From contig JAKUDP010000005.1 of NCBI GenBank assembly GCA_022570795.1, positions 744,001 through 808,000 on the forward strand: a stretch of DNA of 64,000 nt, in the 5' to 3' direction. Shown here one piece after another: positions 43,585-55,158 of this stretch; positions within the stretch are counted from its first letter, which is position 1, and the number at the start of each line of letters is the position of its first letter. The notes under the pieces were generated by a model. It was not told the origin of the DNA. It did not search any database and saw nothing but the letters and a program-made list of their open reading frames with translations. The position numbers were made by a program, and so were the translations under genes. This DNA comes from Sphaerulina vaccinii (lineage: Eukaryota; Ascomycota; Dothideomycetes; Mycosphaerellales; Mycosphaerellaceae).

Positions 43585-44435
43585 GGTGTTCGCAGATCAG
43601 TAGTGATGATTTAGTGATGCACTGCAGCTACTCGAGGTAGTATAGCAGAACAGTCGCGGCTTGCAACGGCTTTGGCAGTACAGTACAACACCTTAGCCGC
43701 TACATTCCACCACAATGCCAATGCCAATGCCACCACTGCCACTGCTGCAATTCCCTGCGTATCACGAGTCTGGAAGCTCGAGTACCGTTGGTAAGAGAGC
43801 TCTGCTTTAGTATTCTTGTCAGAGCAGTGCCGCTCGTGGTCGGCCTCTCAGTTTGCCTTCCAGCACAAGGTCGAAATTCATGTCATCCCAAAACAATTTG
43901 ACTTGGTCGACGGTTTGCTGCAGCTATGCTTGAGTGTCAATGGCGATACGCTCCTTGCAGCGGTGGCGGAGAAGTCTGCTAGAGCGATAAGGCGCTCGAA
44001 TTGTTGTGAAGTGAGGTTTGTTTGGCAAGAGCTGGAGAGGGGGGGGGGGGGAGATGCTAGATCGAAGCCTCGCTGCAGAAAGTGGAGGCACACATGCGAA
44101 GTCTTCTGCTCGAAATTTCGTCCTCGAAGACGCACGCATCAATCATCTTGTCATCCACTCACTTCGGTATCACTGCGTTCTCACCATGTGCTACTGCCAT
44201 CGACATCTCAAAGGTGCCACTCCCTCAATGGTCGAGCGAGACGAATGCTTTGGCGCCCTGGGGTTATGCTGTGAATTGTGTCAACGTTCTCCTCCACTTC
44301 GCGAATCGCACGCCATATGAGTCAAGGTGAAGCTCACCAGAAACATCATCGAGCTCGATCCAGGCGTGCGTACACAAATACTGATAATAGGAACATCGTC
44401 TGCTACCCTGAAAGATCCTATTTCGCCACTCCATT
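43585..44435. other. Divergent spacer with short repeats and a G tract
   Basis: About 850 bp between E1 beta (minus) and the glyoxalase-like gene (plus). It contains a hexamer run AATGCCAATGCCAATGCC near 43712, then CCACTGCCACTGCTGC, and an uninterrupted G run of about 14 near 44039-44052. No gene is supported. Confidence 0.5.
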
Positions 44436-45295
44436 ATGCCTCCAATCCAAGCTCAACTGGACCACGTAGTCCTGCTCTTACCGTACAAGGACATTCTAGA
44501 GCCTCCAGCATGGCTAACAGACAACTTTGTCATCAGTGAGGGAGGTCGACATGCGGACAATAAGACAGAGAACAGGCTGGTCCTCTTTGCCGATGGGTCT
44601 TACCTCGAATTGATCGCTTTCATCAACGATGATCCTCAAAACAGAGACGGTCACTGGTGGGACAAGCCATCTGGTGTCGTCGACTTCGCCTTGACAACAA
44701 CGGATGAGAGCTTTGGCGAGCTCGCTGGTATCAAAGAACGTTTGTTGTCTAAAACTGGCACAGACATCTCATACACCGAGCCGAAGGATGGCGGGCGTCT
44801 AAAGCCGGATGGTACAAATCTGCAATGGTATGGTCGTGCAAAGCCTCAGGCCCCTCTCATATGATACACTGACATCCGATCAGGAGAGTAACATTCCCCG
44901 TTGGGACTCCCCGAGGCAACGTACCGTTCTGGTGTCATGACGTGACTCCTCGCGATCGAAGAGTACCCCTATCGGAAAGCAGTACTACGCATCCTTCAGG
45001 TGTCATCGGCATGAGTGGTGTTTTGATCGAAGTCTCCGAGCCCTCCCTTGCGCGTCTCACAAACGCCACAGCAGCCATTCTTGGTCAAGATTTGAGTGAC
45101 GAGAACCAGTACGAGGTCCATGCGTTACATCAGGTTGCCAATGCAAAGAAGCCGAAGATCAGGATTCAGTCGAGCAGCCATGATGAACACAAGGAGTTGG
45201 CCTTATCGTTGGTCTTACAGGGCCCTAGGAAGCTTGAAACCATTCACCGCAAGATCGAAAGTGGTACAGTATCCCTTCTCTTCGAACAATGCTAG
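44436..45295 (+). CDS. Glyoxalase-like (VOC-type) domain protein
   Basis: Exons 44436-44827 and 44884-45295; 267 aa. The start MPPIQAQLDHVVLLLPYKDI has the VOC metal-ligand-type 'LDHVVLL' strand. The next blocks are GGRHADNKTENRLVLFADGS and YLELIAFIND, then GHWWDKPSGVVDFALTT. The second exon gives WRVTFPVGTPRGNVPFWCHD, the split coming inside the Trp codon, and later VIGMSGVLIEV and HRKIESGTVSLLFEQC. This order matches the fungal glyoxalase-like domain family (PF13468). H and E ligands are plausible in LDHV and YLELI. Its substrate is unknown. The start agrees with relatives. Confidence 0.85.
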
Positions 45296-48200
45296 CTGAG
45301 AGAAGGCGGCGCGACTACGGCTCAAGTGGAGCTTGCACATCATGCGTGAGGGTTCTTGTCGCAAGGCGGCTGTCGCAAGGTGGGAAGTACATATCGGACA
45401 GTGTCACCGTCTCAACTACCATCTACTACCTCGCCGCAATCTGGGAACGCGGAAGTGTCACTCGATTGTGGGTTCAGTATTCCCAAGCGCCAGGTGCAGG
45501 TTTCTTGTGCCAATCTAGGTTGGGTGTATATCTGGCGGTGTGTTACCAACACATACACCACTGGGCAGGTGATGATCCACTTTTGGCAGCTGTCATGTGC
45601 TGCTGAGTTTGATATGCATGATGATCAATGCGTCTCAGGGCTTGTCTCCGTCTACCCAGATTGTCGTACCGAAGGCCGAATGTGTGGCGCCTACACATGC
45701 GCCGCTGTATCATAGGACGGAATAGAGTGGGTTCCTCTCAGAAATCTTGTGCAACATTGGGACTGTGCGCCGAACATTTCTTCTGGAAGAATTTCTTGTG
45801 CCATGATGGTACAGGCAGCGGTGAGACCAAGTCTGAAAGAGCGAGATGTGGCGGACTTTGTAAGATGTGCAAAAGGTAACGCAAAGCGGGCTTTGCATTT
45901 GTCTAAATAGTTGCAGTAGTGGGTATCTGTTGTAGCTACAAGGAAACCGCTCAGGCCATTGCTGTAACCTCAACCCGAACCAGTCGTGGTTGGTAGTCAT
46001 CCAAACCATAGAGTAAGCCAAAACGTGCTCAGACAGCCAAACAGTGTTGCCGTCATGTCACGCCCATTGCCCACAGTCTCTCCATTGCGAGAGTGAATTC
46101 AAACAGCCGCCAACGCCCTTGTTCCATGCAGATAGTAGTATACAGTTCTTTTGCCCATGGCGGATTGCTCCGCGATAATCTCTACCAGTCGCCAGTAGTG
46201 TTGCCACCTGAAGCCGTCTATCCAACGCCGTGAAGAATCCAGTGATCCGTGAAAAGCAGTATCGGGGCGGTGGTATGTGTTGTGTGATATTATTGTAGTG
46301 ATCGCATGCGCTCGTGGGCGGGCGCGATGTGGAGCGAGTGTTGGAGGTGAAGTTGGTGGTCCTGGACCAGAAAACAGGTGCTAGGCAATACAGTCGAACG
46401 CTCAAGTGGGTATTATGCTCAAATCGGAAAAAGAAGGTAGTGTCGGTAGTAGTGGTGGTGTGGTGTTGTCGACGATTGTGAGGAGTGTCAGATGTGGAAC
46501 CCATCGTGCATGATGTGGATCCCGAAGCTGCAGGCTAGCTGCAACGTGAAATGGGAGCTTGGGTAATATGCGACAACTCTTTTGCTCTCACAAAAAAAGT
46601 TTGGAGTTGCGACTCGCGTCTCACATGTCGCAGCGTCGTGGTGGTGTTTCGTCGAGGGTGCGTTCCAAGGTCGGATCGAATCAATGCTATCGACGCTTCG
46701 GTGGTGGCGGCTTTGGCTTGGGTGTGCTGTGATGCCGTCAGTATGCCAGTCGCGTTGGTGTGTATAGCATCTTGCCAATGCAGTGCTTCGGTGAGCGAAA
46801 GCTTACCCTGTCGTGTCGTATGCGCCGCGGCCCATGTTGAAGTCTTCGGTGGTGGTCCTAAGAATCATGGAGACTGTGTGTCTGGCCAGCAAGTCAGCAA
46901 CTGTTGGGCAGACGTTGCACTTTATACACCAGCAGGTGGAATGCGGCGTAGCACAAGGGACTTACATGGCTCGCAAGGGAGCGAAAAGAGCCTGGTGAGG
47001 TGGATTCGTGATACCAAGAGTCGAAATGGATCCAGAGGCTTGCGGGTTGGAGCAATATGGGTCGTTGCGCGTGTATCAAAGGCGACGTGCTGGAATGCTG
47101 GCGGAATTATTATTTCGCAATTGTGTGCAACAAGAAAAGGAGTCCACGTCCGCGAGCGCGATGTTATAGTGATGATGGAGCGGCGAGGTGTGTTTGAGGA
47201 GCTGCAACAATACTGTGTGAGAACTGACAACGCTGAAAATAAAAAAACGAGCGACCGATGAACAAATAATTCTGGCAAACTGGTCAATGACAAGGAAGAT
47301 GTTCCCGGGGAACAATTCGCAGAGCAAAAAAAGGGAGTGAGATTGTCCTCCATCGTCTCATGACGCACGGTGGTTTTGGGCTGTTTGCAACTCTCTTCCG
47401 CGACAGACTAATTCCCTGCCGTGCCTGGCCTTGTTGTAGATCTCAAGGCCCATCCCTGACTCCTTAACGGTTCGCACAGACGCTTCTTTTGCGTACCTGC
47501 AGTAGGGTCGGAGGTCTGCCGCTCGGGGAGTACGGCAACCTGTCGCGACAACCACCACGCCAGTCGCAGGATTGCAGGCACTTTGCTGTCGCTGTAAATT
47601 TCATCTCTTCGTCAACCCCATTGCATTCACCTCCTCGTGAGCAACATCAGCAGTGGCGAGATGTCCGCGTCACGCCGTGGTGAGGACCAGTAAGTTCCCT
47701 GCGCTGGCAAATGCGACGAGCCATAAGCGAACTTCTGGCGCGACAGACTGCAAAGGTAGAATGCTTCTAGCGTCCGGCGGAGGTGAGAGCCGAACATGTC
47801 CCTCGATGCTAGTCGTACCCAAGTCTCTGGAAGAGTCAGGCTAGCTTCCGGCAGACGGGGTGCCTGTTCGAAGTACGAAGCTTCTTCTACTCATCTTCTT
47901 GGTCGATGGTTCACGACTGGAAACAGGCGGTGCCAGGGTCGATAGACGCGCGCGGTTGGGTCCTTTCATACCGCAGCCTGTCTTTTCTTCCTATCCTGTA
48001 GTTTTAGGTCCAGGCTGCGTTCGACGCTTTGGTCACTTCGTCGGACGCCAATGCGACTGCCGATGCTCGTTTACAGATGGATGGAAACTCCGGGCCGCTG
48101 GCTCGCTCTTGATGGCAAGCTGCCGCGCTGGAGCCATTCTAATCTTATAACACGACGAACTACTTCTTCACTACTACTGGGGATAGGCACCGCACCACCG

Positions 48201-50659
48201 CACGCGACGTGTTTGACAGCTGCGACGACTGTCTGCGATATGCGAAAGCGATGTGTCTGTCTGCTCCTGCTACGATAACACACGCATACAGGATCTGCAC
48301 GGCAGGATGGTAATAGCATCGCTACCGTCTTGACAGCCGAATTGTGACATGGCTTGCTGGTTTGCACACACAGAACCCAGGTCGTGATAGTGTCACTATC
48401 CCGTTTGCATACCAGCTGCAGGCGTTCGCATGGCGCTTCGAAAGCCGATGCACGATTGATTGTCCGGAATGCTGTTCCGCCCCAGCGATTGTTGTCACTT
48501 CTGCAAACAGACAGGTCCGATCGCCACGTCGCACTCATCATTAACAGGTCGCACACACTTGTCGCTTTGACAGATCTGGGTCCCGATGACTTGGATGTTG
48601 TGACCAGCCTATCGAGCCGGCCGCGATCCGAAGAGCTTTGCAAGCAATACTGTGGGACCAAGTCTCGACTTATTGGACATCCCGGCACCAGCTATAGGGC
48701 AGCCGGTAGACATGTCCCAGCATGTTCCACGAGCAAACTCTTTTGCGATCTTCGATCAAAAACGTTTCTAGCATGGATTGTGGACAGCTGCATGATAACC
48801 CGTGTACATTGCTAGGTGTTCGCAAACGAGAGACCGGATTTGAGCGATGCAGCAGCAAGCGATTCCCACATTCGAGACAGTCAGATCAGAGCCGCATGTG
48901 ACGAGATTCTGATGTGACACTCTCGTCATACGATACGGACCCAAGGAGGTAGTACAATAATATTCTGGTGAAGACGAAGATGACCAAGCCAAGAAGTGTT
49001 CGCCAAGTATACAGGACTTCGCCTGGTACTCGGATCTCTAGTCCGCTCAACTTTCTCACACTCACTGTCGTGTGCTCACGTTTGAGGCCTTCTCCTCGCT
49101 TCTGAAATCCATCGCAGCCCTGATTCTCCTTATCGCGACTTGGCCGCGCAGAGATTCACCCGATCACAACCTACTAGGGATATCTCTGGGACATATGATG
49201 CACAGTCCAGTGCCGAACACGGCAATCAGCATCGACATCGGCTCTCCTGCGGTCCGAGTTACAACTGCTGGGGAAGATTAGCGCCGAAAGCTTCTGACCA
49301 TTCATTCAATGATCACGTATGAGCGAGTAACCAATGCTGGAGCAACGCGCGTCTCACGTTGCGTGAGGCAACGTGTGAAGCCTGGAGAAACTCATATATG
49401 CTAGCCGGCCAGGCATCGTGCCTGTCTATTCGGCAAAATCTGGCCATGGTCGCTCGATCAGCTCACTTACTCAGTGCGTGTTGTTACATTCCATTGTAGT
49501 CTCCGAAGATTGCAACCTGGCCTGGTCGCCGCCGAGACCGTGGGAACGTGTGCGAGCGTACGGCCACCGACCAAATTGACCGAGCGACTTCGCACATTCT
49601 CACGATGCCTTCCCGCGACACGACTTGGTGATCGTTTGTCGGACTTCCTGCAATGATACTCACTGAGGCATATCAACAGGAGGCATGACTGAGTCCATGA
49701 TACGAAAGGTCTGATCGTAAGAATTATCCAGACGAGGATATCGCAAACAGCACTTGCGATGCCTCGCGCATGCCAGTACGACAATTCGATTGTTTGAATA
49801 TTCGCAGGACTCGCACATCGTCCACGCGAACGTTGCCAGTAGTGTTGAGCATTCAAAGCATAGGAGTCCTGGCTGCTACGAGACCATGCCATGCTATATT
49901 GCACTTTGTCAAGGCAGCTCGGCTCGCCCAGTAGTCTTTAGATCAAGGATTCAAGGCCCATTGATGATGCGAGTCTTTCGCCAGTAGCAATGGATCTCAC
50001 TAAAGATTAAGAGCAATGCTATCGGAGTCTGAGATCAAAGTTGGAGACCGAGCACCACGGTCCGATTGAAGCTGACTTTCGTATAGACAAGGCGCCTTGA
50101 CACGCAGAGCCTCAAGTATCATGCATGTGTCATCCGAAGACTCAAATATTGCAGAGTGTTTTGACTTGTGTGTCGCCAGCAGTTCGAGGCGAAGAAATTT
50201 GGCGAGCGGAGCGTAGTCCGTCCCCAGCCTTGAGGCTTATCTTGTCCTGCAGGACCTGAGTTGCAGATCGAATTTGGTGTGCCACGGCTATGGTACAGGA
50301 TCGTTGTGGCTTGCGATATGCCATGGCTAGCCCTCCAACTCGAGAGGTACTGTGGAAAAGGCCTCACATCGAATCTACCTCACATCGGTGGTACGCGGGT
50401 AGCATACCATGTTCATCTTGAAGCAATGTTAGAGAAGGTTAGATGAACCGAGTGCTCCGGGTGTTGGAATGACTTCCCATGGACATGACTGCCCTGATAA
50501 GGGAAAAGGCCACGGTGCTATCATGTCGTTTCAATAGCCAAGACGGCCCGAGTGGTGACTTTCGTGTCACAAGAGGCCGAGTGTCAGTGCGAAGGTGAGG
50601 CAGAAGTTTAAGAAGTCAGTAGTGTTTCTGCCCAAGAATCGCTCGTTCAACAAGAAGAA
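45296..50659. other. Gene-poor tract of about 5.4 kb
   Basis: No frame in this tract shows a recognised family, good codon-like composition and a supported ATG with introns. Longer frames (minus 48071-48688, plus 46551-47261, minus 49467-49904, minus 46922-47368) overlap each other on opposite strands, several start at GTG or TTG, and are rich in Arg, Ser, Cys and His as expected from non-coding DNA. Around 46250-46500 the minus strand is rich in ACC/CAC/ACA triplets, similar to a fungal 5' leader, but no gene follows it. I found no tRNA, no inverted repeats and no transposase remnant here. A long non-coding transcript or relict DNA is possible. Confidence 0.4.
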
Positions 50660-50866
50660 ATGGAAGATCGAAAGGATGGCACGGGGAAGTACATCCGGAA
50701 CGCGGCGGCGGCTGATGACTACTTCGTCTCCCTGCCCTGCAGACCTGAAGACCTCGGCTGGTCCAACATCATCGCCTCGAAGCTCACGAGTCGCAGCGCT
50801 ATGGACGAATTGTGCTTGATGATGATACGTTGGCATTCTAGGAGTAGATTGTATCCTCCCGACTGA
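50660..50866 (+). CDS. Possible small protein or terminal exon, unknown
   Basis: An ATG-led frame of 68 codons with protein-like composition: MEDRKDGTGKYIRN, AADDYFVSLPCRPEDLGWSN, IIASKLTSRSAMDELCLM. It is open upstream in frame to a TAA at about 50610, with SVSAQESLVQQEE before the ATG, so it could be the last exon of a longer gene. It ends at TGA only 8 bp before the ATG of the oxidoreductase gene, which is too close for ordinary independent fungal transcription units. I recognise no family. The alternative is a chance frame in the oxidoreductase 5' leader. Confidence 0.3.
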   Translation: MEDRKDGTGKYIRNAAAADDYFVSLPCRPEDLGWSNIIASKLTSRSAMDELCLMMIRWHSRSRLYPPD

Positions 50867-50874
50867 TATCAAAC

Positions 50875-51903
50875 ATGAAGGCCATACATATCCCAAAGTT
50901 CCACACGGGCGATATCGCCTCCTTGCAAGCGAGCGAAATCAGTCAACCTGTTCCAAAAGACGACGAGTTCCTTATACGAATCACAAACTGCTCCCCGCAA
51001 CATGCTGATATTCTTCATGCAGAGGGCAAGCATCAGAATAACACGAAACGCGGGTGGTGTCACCCACCATTCACGTTAGGATATGACTTTTCAGGTGTGG
51101 TGCAGAGCGTCCCAAACAATGAGAGTCCAAAACGACATCTAAAGAAAGGAGATCGAGTGTTTGGTCAATCGATTGGTGCCTTCGCGGAGTACATCTGTGT
51201 GCCAGAAGATGCAATTCGCAAGGTCCCTGATGGGTTATCGAACGAGGCAGTTGCAGCCATGGCTGGTGGGGCAGTGAGCTACGCATCTGTTGTACAGATC
51301 GCACGAATGCAAAAGGGAGAGACAGTTCTGGTTTCCGGAGCGAGTGGTGGCCTGGGAAGCACTTGTTGCATGGTTGCCAAAGCGGTGGGAGCAAAAGTGA
51401 TCGCACTTGCTGGCAATCAAGCGAAAGCTGAACACATGAGAAGAGACATGGATGTTGATCTCGTGCTGGTGCTGGAAGATGGCTGGCTGGACAAAGTGCT
51501 CGAGTTCACGAATGGCAGAGGCGCAGAGGTCTTTCTAGACAACACCGGCATGGTGAATGATGCCATCAGGAGTCTTGCCTACTTTGGCAGGATCGTGATT
51601 ATTGGCTTCGCTGCTCGAAAGGGCGTCATGGAGGAAGTGAAGATGAACAAGCTGTTGCTCAAGTCAGTCACGGTGATAGGATACCGCTTTGGCGAGAGTG
51701 GGAGGAGATATCCGGATATGCTCGAGGAGATATGGAGAGGCTACCTTGAAATGCTGGAGAGCGGTCGAGTAAAGCCGATGCTGTATGGGCAGTACAACAG
51801 CCTTGATGATATGGGTCGAGCACTGAGTGATCTACATCATCGCAAAGTTCATGGCAAAATTGTCGTGAAGGTTTTCGATGTTCCGATAGCTGGCAAATTA
51901 TAG
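50875..51903 (+). CDS. Zinc-independent MDR oxidoreductase (quinone reductase-like)
   Basis: Single exon, 342 aa, true ATG. The N-terminal GroES-like domain has MKAIHIPKFHTGDIASLQAS, PPFTLGYDFSGVVQSV and KKGDRVFGQSIGAFAEYICV. The Rossmann domain has ETVLVSGASGGLGSTCCMVA (GASGGLG for NAD(P)H) and VIALAGNQAKAEHMRR. Late motifs are GRIVIIGFAARK and HHRKVHGKIVVKV. The Cys/His/Glu zinc ligands of alcohol dehydrogenases are absent, so it belongs to the quinone oxidoreductase/crotonyl-CoA-reductase-like branch (substrate unknown). Nothing nearby suggests a pathway. Confidence 0.87.
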   Translation: MKAIHIPKFHTGDIASLQASEISQPVPKDDEFLIRITNCSPQHADILHAEGKHQNNTKRGWCHPPFTLGYDFSGVVQSVPNNESPKRHLKKGDRVFGQSIGAFAEYICVPEDAIRKVPDGLSNEAVAAMAGGAVSYASVVQIARMQKGETVLVSGASGGLGSTCCMVAKAVGAKVIALAGNQAKAEHMRRDMDVDLVLVLEDGWLDKVLEFTNGRGAEVFLDNTGMVNDAIRSLAYFGRIVIIGFAARKGVMEEVKMNKLLLKSVTVIGYRFGESGRRYPDMLEEIWRGYLEMLESGRVKPMLYGQYNSLDDMGRALSDLHHRKVHGKIVVKVFDVPIAGKL

Positions 51904-51983
51904 TCTCTAGATCTCCTGCACTATGTTCACTTACGCACCCTCCATGCACTGAATACAGTCGTGCCTTGTGACCAAGGTGTCTA

Positions 51984-53394
51984 TCACCTGTAGTTCGAGC
52001 AGACGTCCTGGTACACGTTGTTCTCTAGTCCAGCTGCATCTGTTGGGATGTACTTCAGATAAGTCGCATAGCTGTACGTCCATCGTGGGTCATTCAGCTC
52101 TGTCTTCCAAGTCCAGTAAACCCATCCATCCATATCAGGTTTCTCGTACAGCTGTTGCTGGGCAGTGAACCACATCTTGAACCAGTCTCCATCGTTCTTG
52201 TCAACACCAGATGTCATGCTCCACTCTCCAGTGATTTCGAAGTCCTCGCCACTAACGACGCGGCTGTCCGAGCAAGCGCTGTGCATCAACTGGTACTTAT
52301 TGGTGTTGTCGCTGACACCAAAGCCGATGTAGTTGTGGTCGTCATAGCCAGTCATGGGATCATTCTTAACTGCCGAAGTTGTTCTCGGGTCACCAGAGTC
52401 CCATTTGCTCGACATGAATTGTACATGAAGCTTCTTGCTATCGGCGACGTTCAAGGATGACTCAGCGTCTCGCACAGCTTTCAGAGCAGCTGGGTAGTAT
52501 GTTTGTACTAGTCCAGGGTCCTCTCCGGGTGCAGGATAACGTCCACCAGCATCGTGGCGACTCACTGGCTCGTTGAGAACTTCAATCATTCCGACAGATG
52601 CGTATGCTGGATTCGTGTGAATACGGTTTGTCATCCAGGATAGCCATTTCTCTGCTCGTCCAAAGTTGTAGCTGTTGAAGAAGCCGGCTGGGTTGGGGTT
52701 TTGACCAGTGAAGACGTCTTGTTGCTGGCCGCCGGGTGCTCCGTGCAGGTCTATGATAACGTACCTATTGCTCGAAGATCAGTAGATGACGCTGTATAGA
52801 AGAACTTCTTGCCGAACGCTTCACTTACATTCCTAGGTCGCTTGCCTCTTGTACCACAGCATCAAGGTACTTGAGCATAGGAGCAGGATCAGGGAATGGC
52901 TCAGAGGAGCTATCAACAATCGCAGAGTAACTCCAGTATCCGATGGGGATACGAATGGTGTTGAGCCCAACATCATGTGCCGACTGGACTGTAGCAGGAT
53001 TGATCCAGTCCCTCCAGTGGTTCGCGAAAGCAGTGTTGCCAGCGGCGCGGTTGTTCCCAGAGTAGTGGTCTCTCATGCAATCGAATTCCGATTTCGAGCT
53101 GCCACAGCCCATGTTGCTCCTACAACGCATTAGTGACTGTGGACACATACACTACTATTGCAATGCCGTCCAGACATACCATGTGTTTGACATAAAGAAA
53201 GGCTCCGAGATCAGCCACGAGCCAAAGTTCACTCCTCGAATCTTCGTCTGGCCGGAAGGTAAAGATGGTTCAAATCTCTTTCCAAGTTTCTCGAATCTTG
53301 CAGTTTGATTGAACGCCGCAAGGTCGCGGTCCTCCGGTAGCCATGCAGTGACTCCGCTGGCCAGGAGGGCTAATGATAAAGTGAGGTAATGCAT
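51984..53394 (-). CDS. Secreted glucan 1,3-beta-glucosidase (GH5, EXG1 type)
   Basis: Exons 53394-53180, 53119-52829 and 52764-51984; 428 aa. The signal peptide is MHYLTLSLALLASGVTAW. The GH5_9 fold follows: KIRGVNFGSWLISEPF, GLNTIRIPIGYWSYS, YVIIDLHGAPGGQQQDVFTG and GMIEVLNEPVSRHD (acid/base Glu in NEP). The nucleophile region is FEITGEWSMTSG (Glu of GEW), and the end has WVYWTWKTELNDPRWTYS. Both catalytic Glu residues are present. The enzyme releases glucose from the non-reducing end of beta-1,3-glucans and acts in wall remodelling. It is convergent with the MDR gene, about 80 bp between stops. Length is that of the family (~400-430 aa). Confidence 0.93.
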
Positions 53395-55158
53395 ATTGAG
53401 GGTACCTTGCGTCGAATGTTGTAAATTTGGATGCTATTTCCCTGCCATGAGAGAACCATACTTATATGTGCTGACCGTCCTGTGTCAGCACCATCAACGA
53501 AGGATGTGCTGAAGCCACGTTGCCGTTCAGCTATACATTGAGTTTCGACATTCGATGCAACCTTGCCAGGCTTTCTGGGAGGCCTCACTCAATGTCGTAT
53601 GTTGCATGGAGTAGTATGTCCCGCCTAATGATAGTCTTGACGTCGATCGCTAGTGTCCGACAGTAGTAAGACTGTGGGTCGTCTTCATAAGGCTGTGAAG
53701 TGTGGTCCTCGGAGCTTATGTGGTCGGATGCTTCTGCTAGTCCACTCAAAGCTTCAGGCGTACCACGATGCCACTAACCGCAAAAGGAGATTCTTGAGAA
53801 GCTACAAGCAGGTGAACTGCGGCCAAAGGATGTCACCTTCTCAAGGCAGTAATCCATCCGAGGCTTGAGCAGACTAACATGCTCTTCTAAGATGTGTTGG
53901 TCTAAAAGTTCAGTCTGCCCACACCTGGCTAAGCAATTCTGATCCGGCTCGGCAGTCATGTGGCATTTCGCGAAGCTTGTCTAGATGATGTAAGTATCCT
54001 TCAAGAATGAAGCTGCACTAGCAGTCAATAGGCATTTGTGACCCGCATGCCATGCCTGATTCATCCTTACGAGCGTCTTCGACAATATCATCGTCTTCTT
54101 CAGTGCTGATCACTCACAATCTGAAGCACGATGTTGGCCGCTCTCAGCACAAGACGCAAAGACCAGACCGCGCAGGTCCGCATCGAGTCTGTAGGTTGAC
54201 TGTATGGCCAATAGCCTATGTGCATTTTGTGATAGCTGGGCTAGCAACTTATCAAGGTGAATCACTTTCGTGTTTGTGCCAGTACCAGAACGCCGCAAAT
54301 AGAGGCTACTCTCGGTGATCGTGTACAGCTGACAGTAGTCTTGGTATTTGCTTCAGAAGTCGAGGTGTTCTTGATACCAGTCTGGTCGCCACTGACACTT
54401 GAATGGAGACCATGTGGAGCGAGCAGTAAGACGGGGAGGCCAATGTCATTCTCTGTGTTCTCATGTGCAAAGTGGCCCACCACAGCATCGCACCCTGCAT
54501 GAAGGAGCGCTTGTAGTGCTCCTGCTGTATGTGGAGTGCACAGTGGCGACCTCACTCCTAGCTCTCGCGCTCACATGAACACCACGCCCCGTGGTCAGCG
54601 CAGAGTTGCCCGCATTGTGTAGGCGCCTCATGGGCTACATCTGAGTCGAAGCGCAGAATACGACCATCTGCGCTGGAGATCCGGTATACTGAAGCCATGA
54701 TGGCTTGACTCTCTAGACTGGAAAGCCATGGATGTAGCTGTTCATAGCTCCGAGATCTGCACGCGGGAGGCCTCACTGATCTCGCAAAGCGCTTGTAGGA
54801 CGTGCTGGAGGCCTTGATGATGGGTCAAAGGGCAGATGAGAGATGGAAATCATGATAGTATATCAGAAATCGTGATGAAAGCGCAAGAGTGTAGTGTAGG
54901 AAGGAACCATGGAGGAGGTGTGGTCGAAAAAGTGAGACAAACATCCTGGCCTTGGCCTTGCCTTGGCGGTATTTCGTGCCGCTGGGAGAACAAAAGCAAC
55001 AGGTGTGTAGCGAGCATAGTAGCAGTGGACTTAACAATACATAACAACTTTGCCCGAAGGAGCCTTAGACTGGCTATACAGATGTTCGAATGGCACGTTC
55101 CAATTGGTGCCCTTACTACCACTTAACCACCCAGCCCTGTCAAACATTGCAATCATAG
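53395..55158. other. Intergenic region without a supported gene
   Basis: About 1.76 kb between the glucanase start and the end of the racemase-type gene. No frame has family support, and the longest (minus 54262-54555) is short. The region next to 53395 must hold the glucanase promoter. Confidence 0.4.

Noticed and set aside
44039..44052. Run of about 14 G as a possible regulatory G-tract or quadruplex
   Set aside because: A single homopolymer run cannot be told from slippage or a sequencing artefact by eye.
46551..47261. 236-codon plus-strand frame
   Set aside because: High Cys, Arg and Val, no domain pattern and no typical start context. It is opposed by equally long minus-strand frames.
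48071..48688. 205-codon minus-strand frame in the gene-poor tract
   Set aside because: Begins at GTG; composition is that of random sequence. The opposite strand is open over the same span, so openness alone means little.
49349..49376. Short palindrome-like repeat around CACGTTGCGTGAGGCAACGTG
   Set aside because: Arms are only a few bases long; expected by chance in 64 kb and not linked to a terminator or element.
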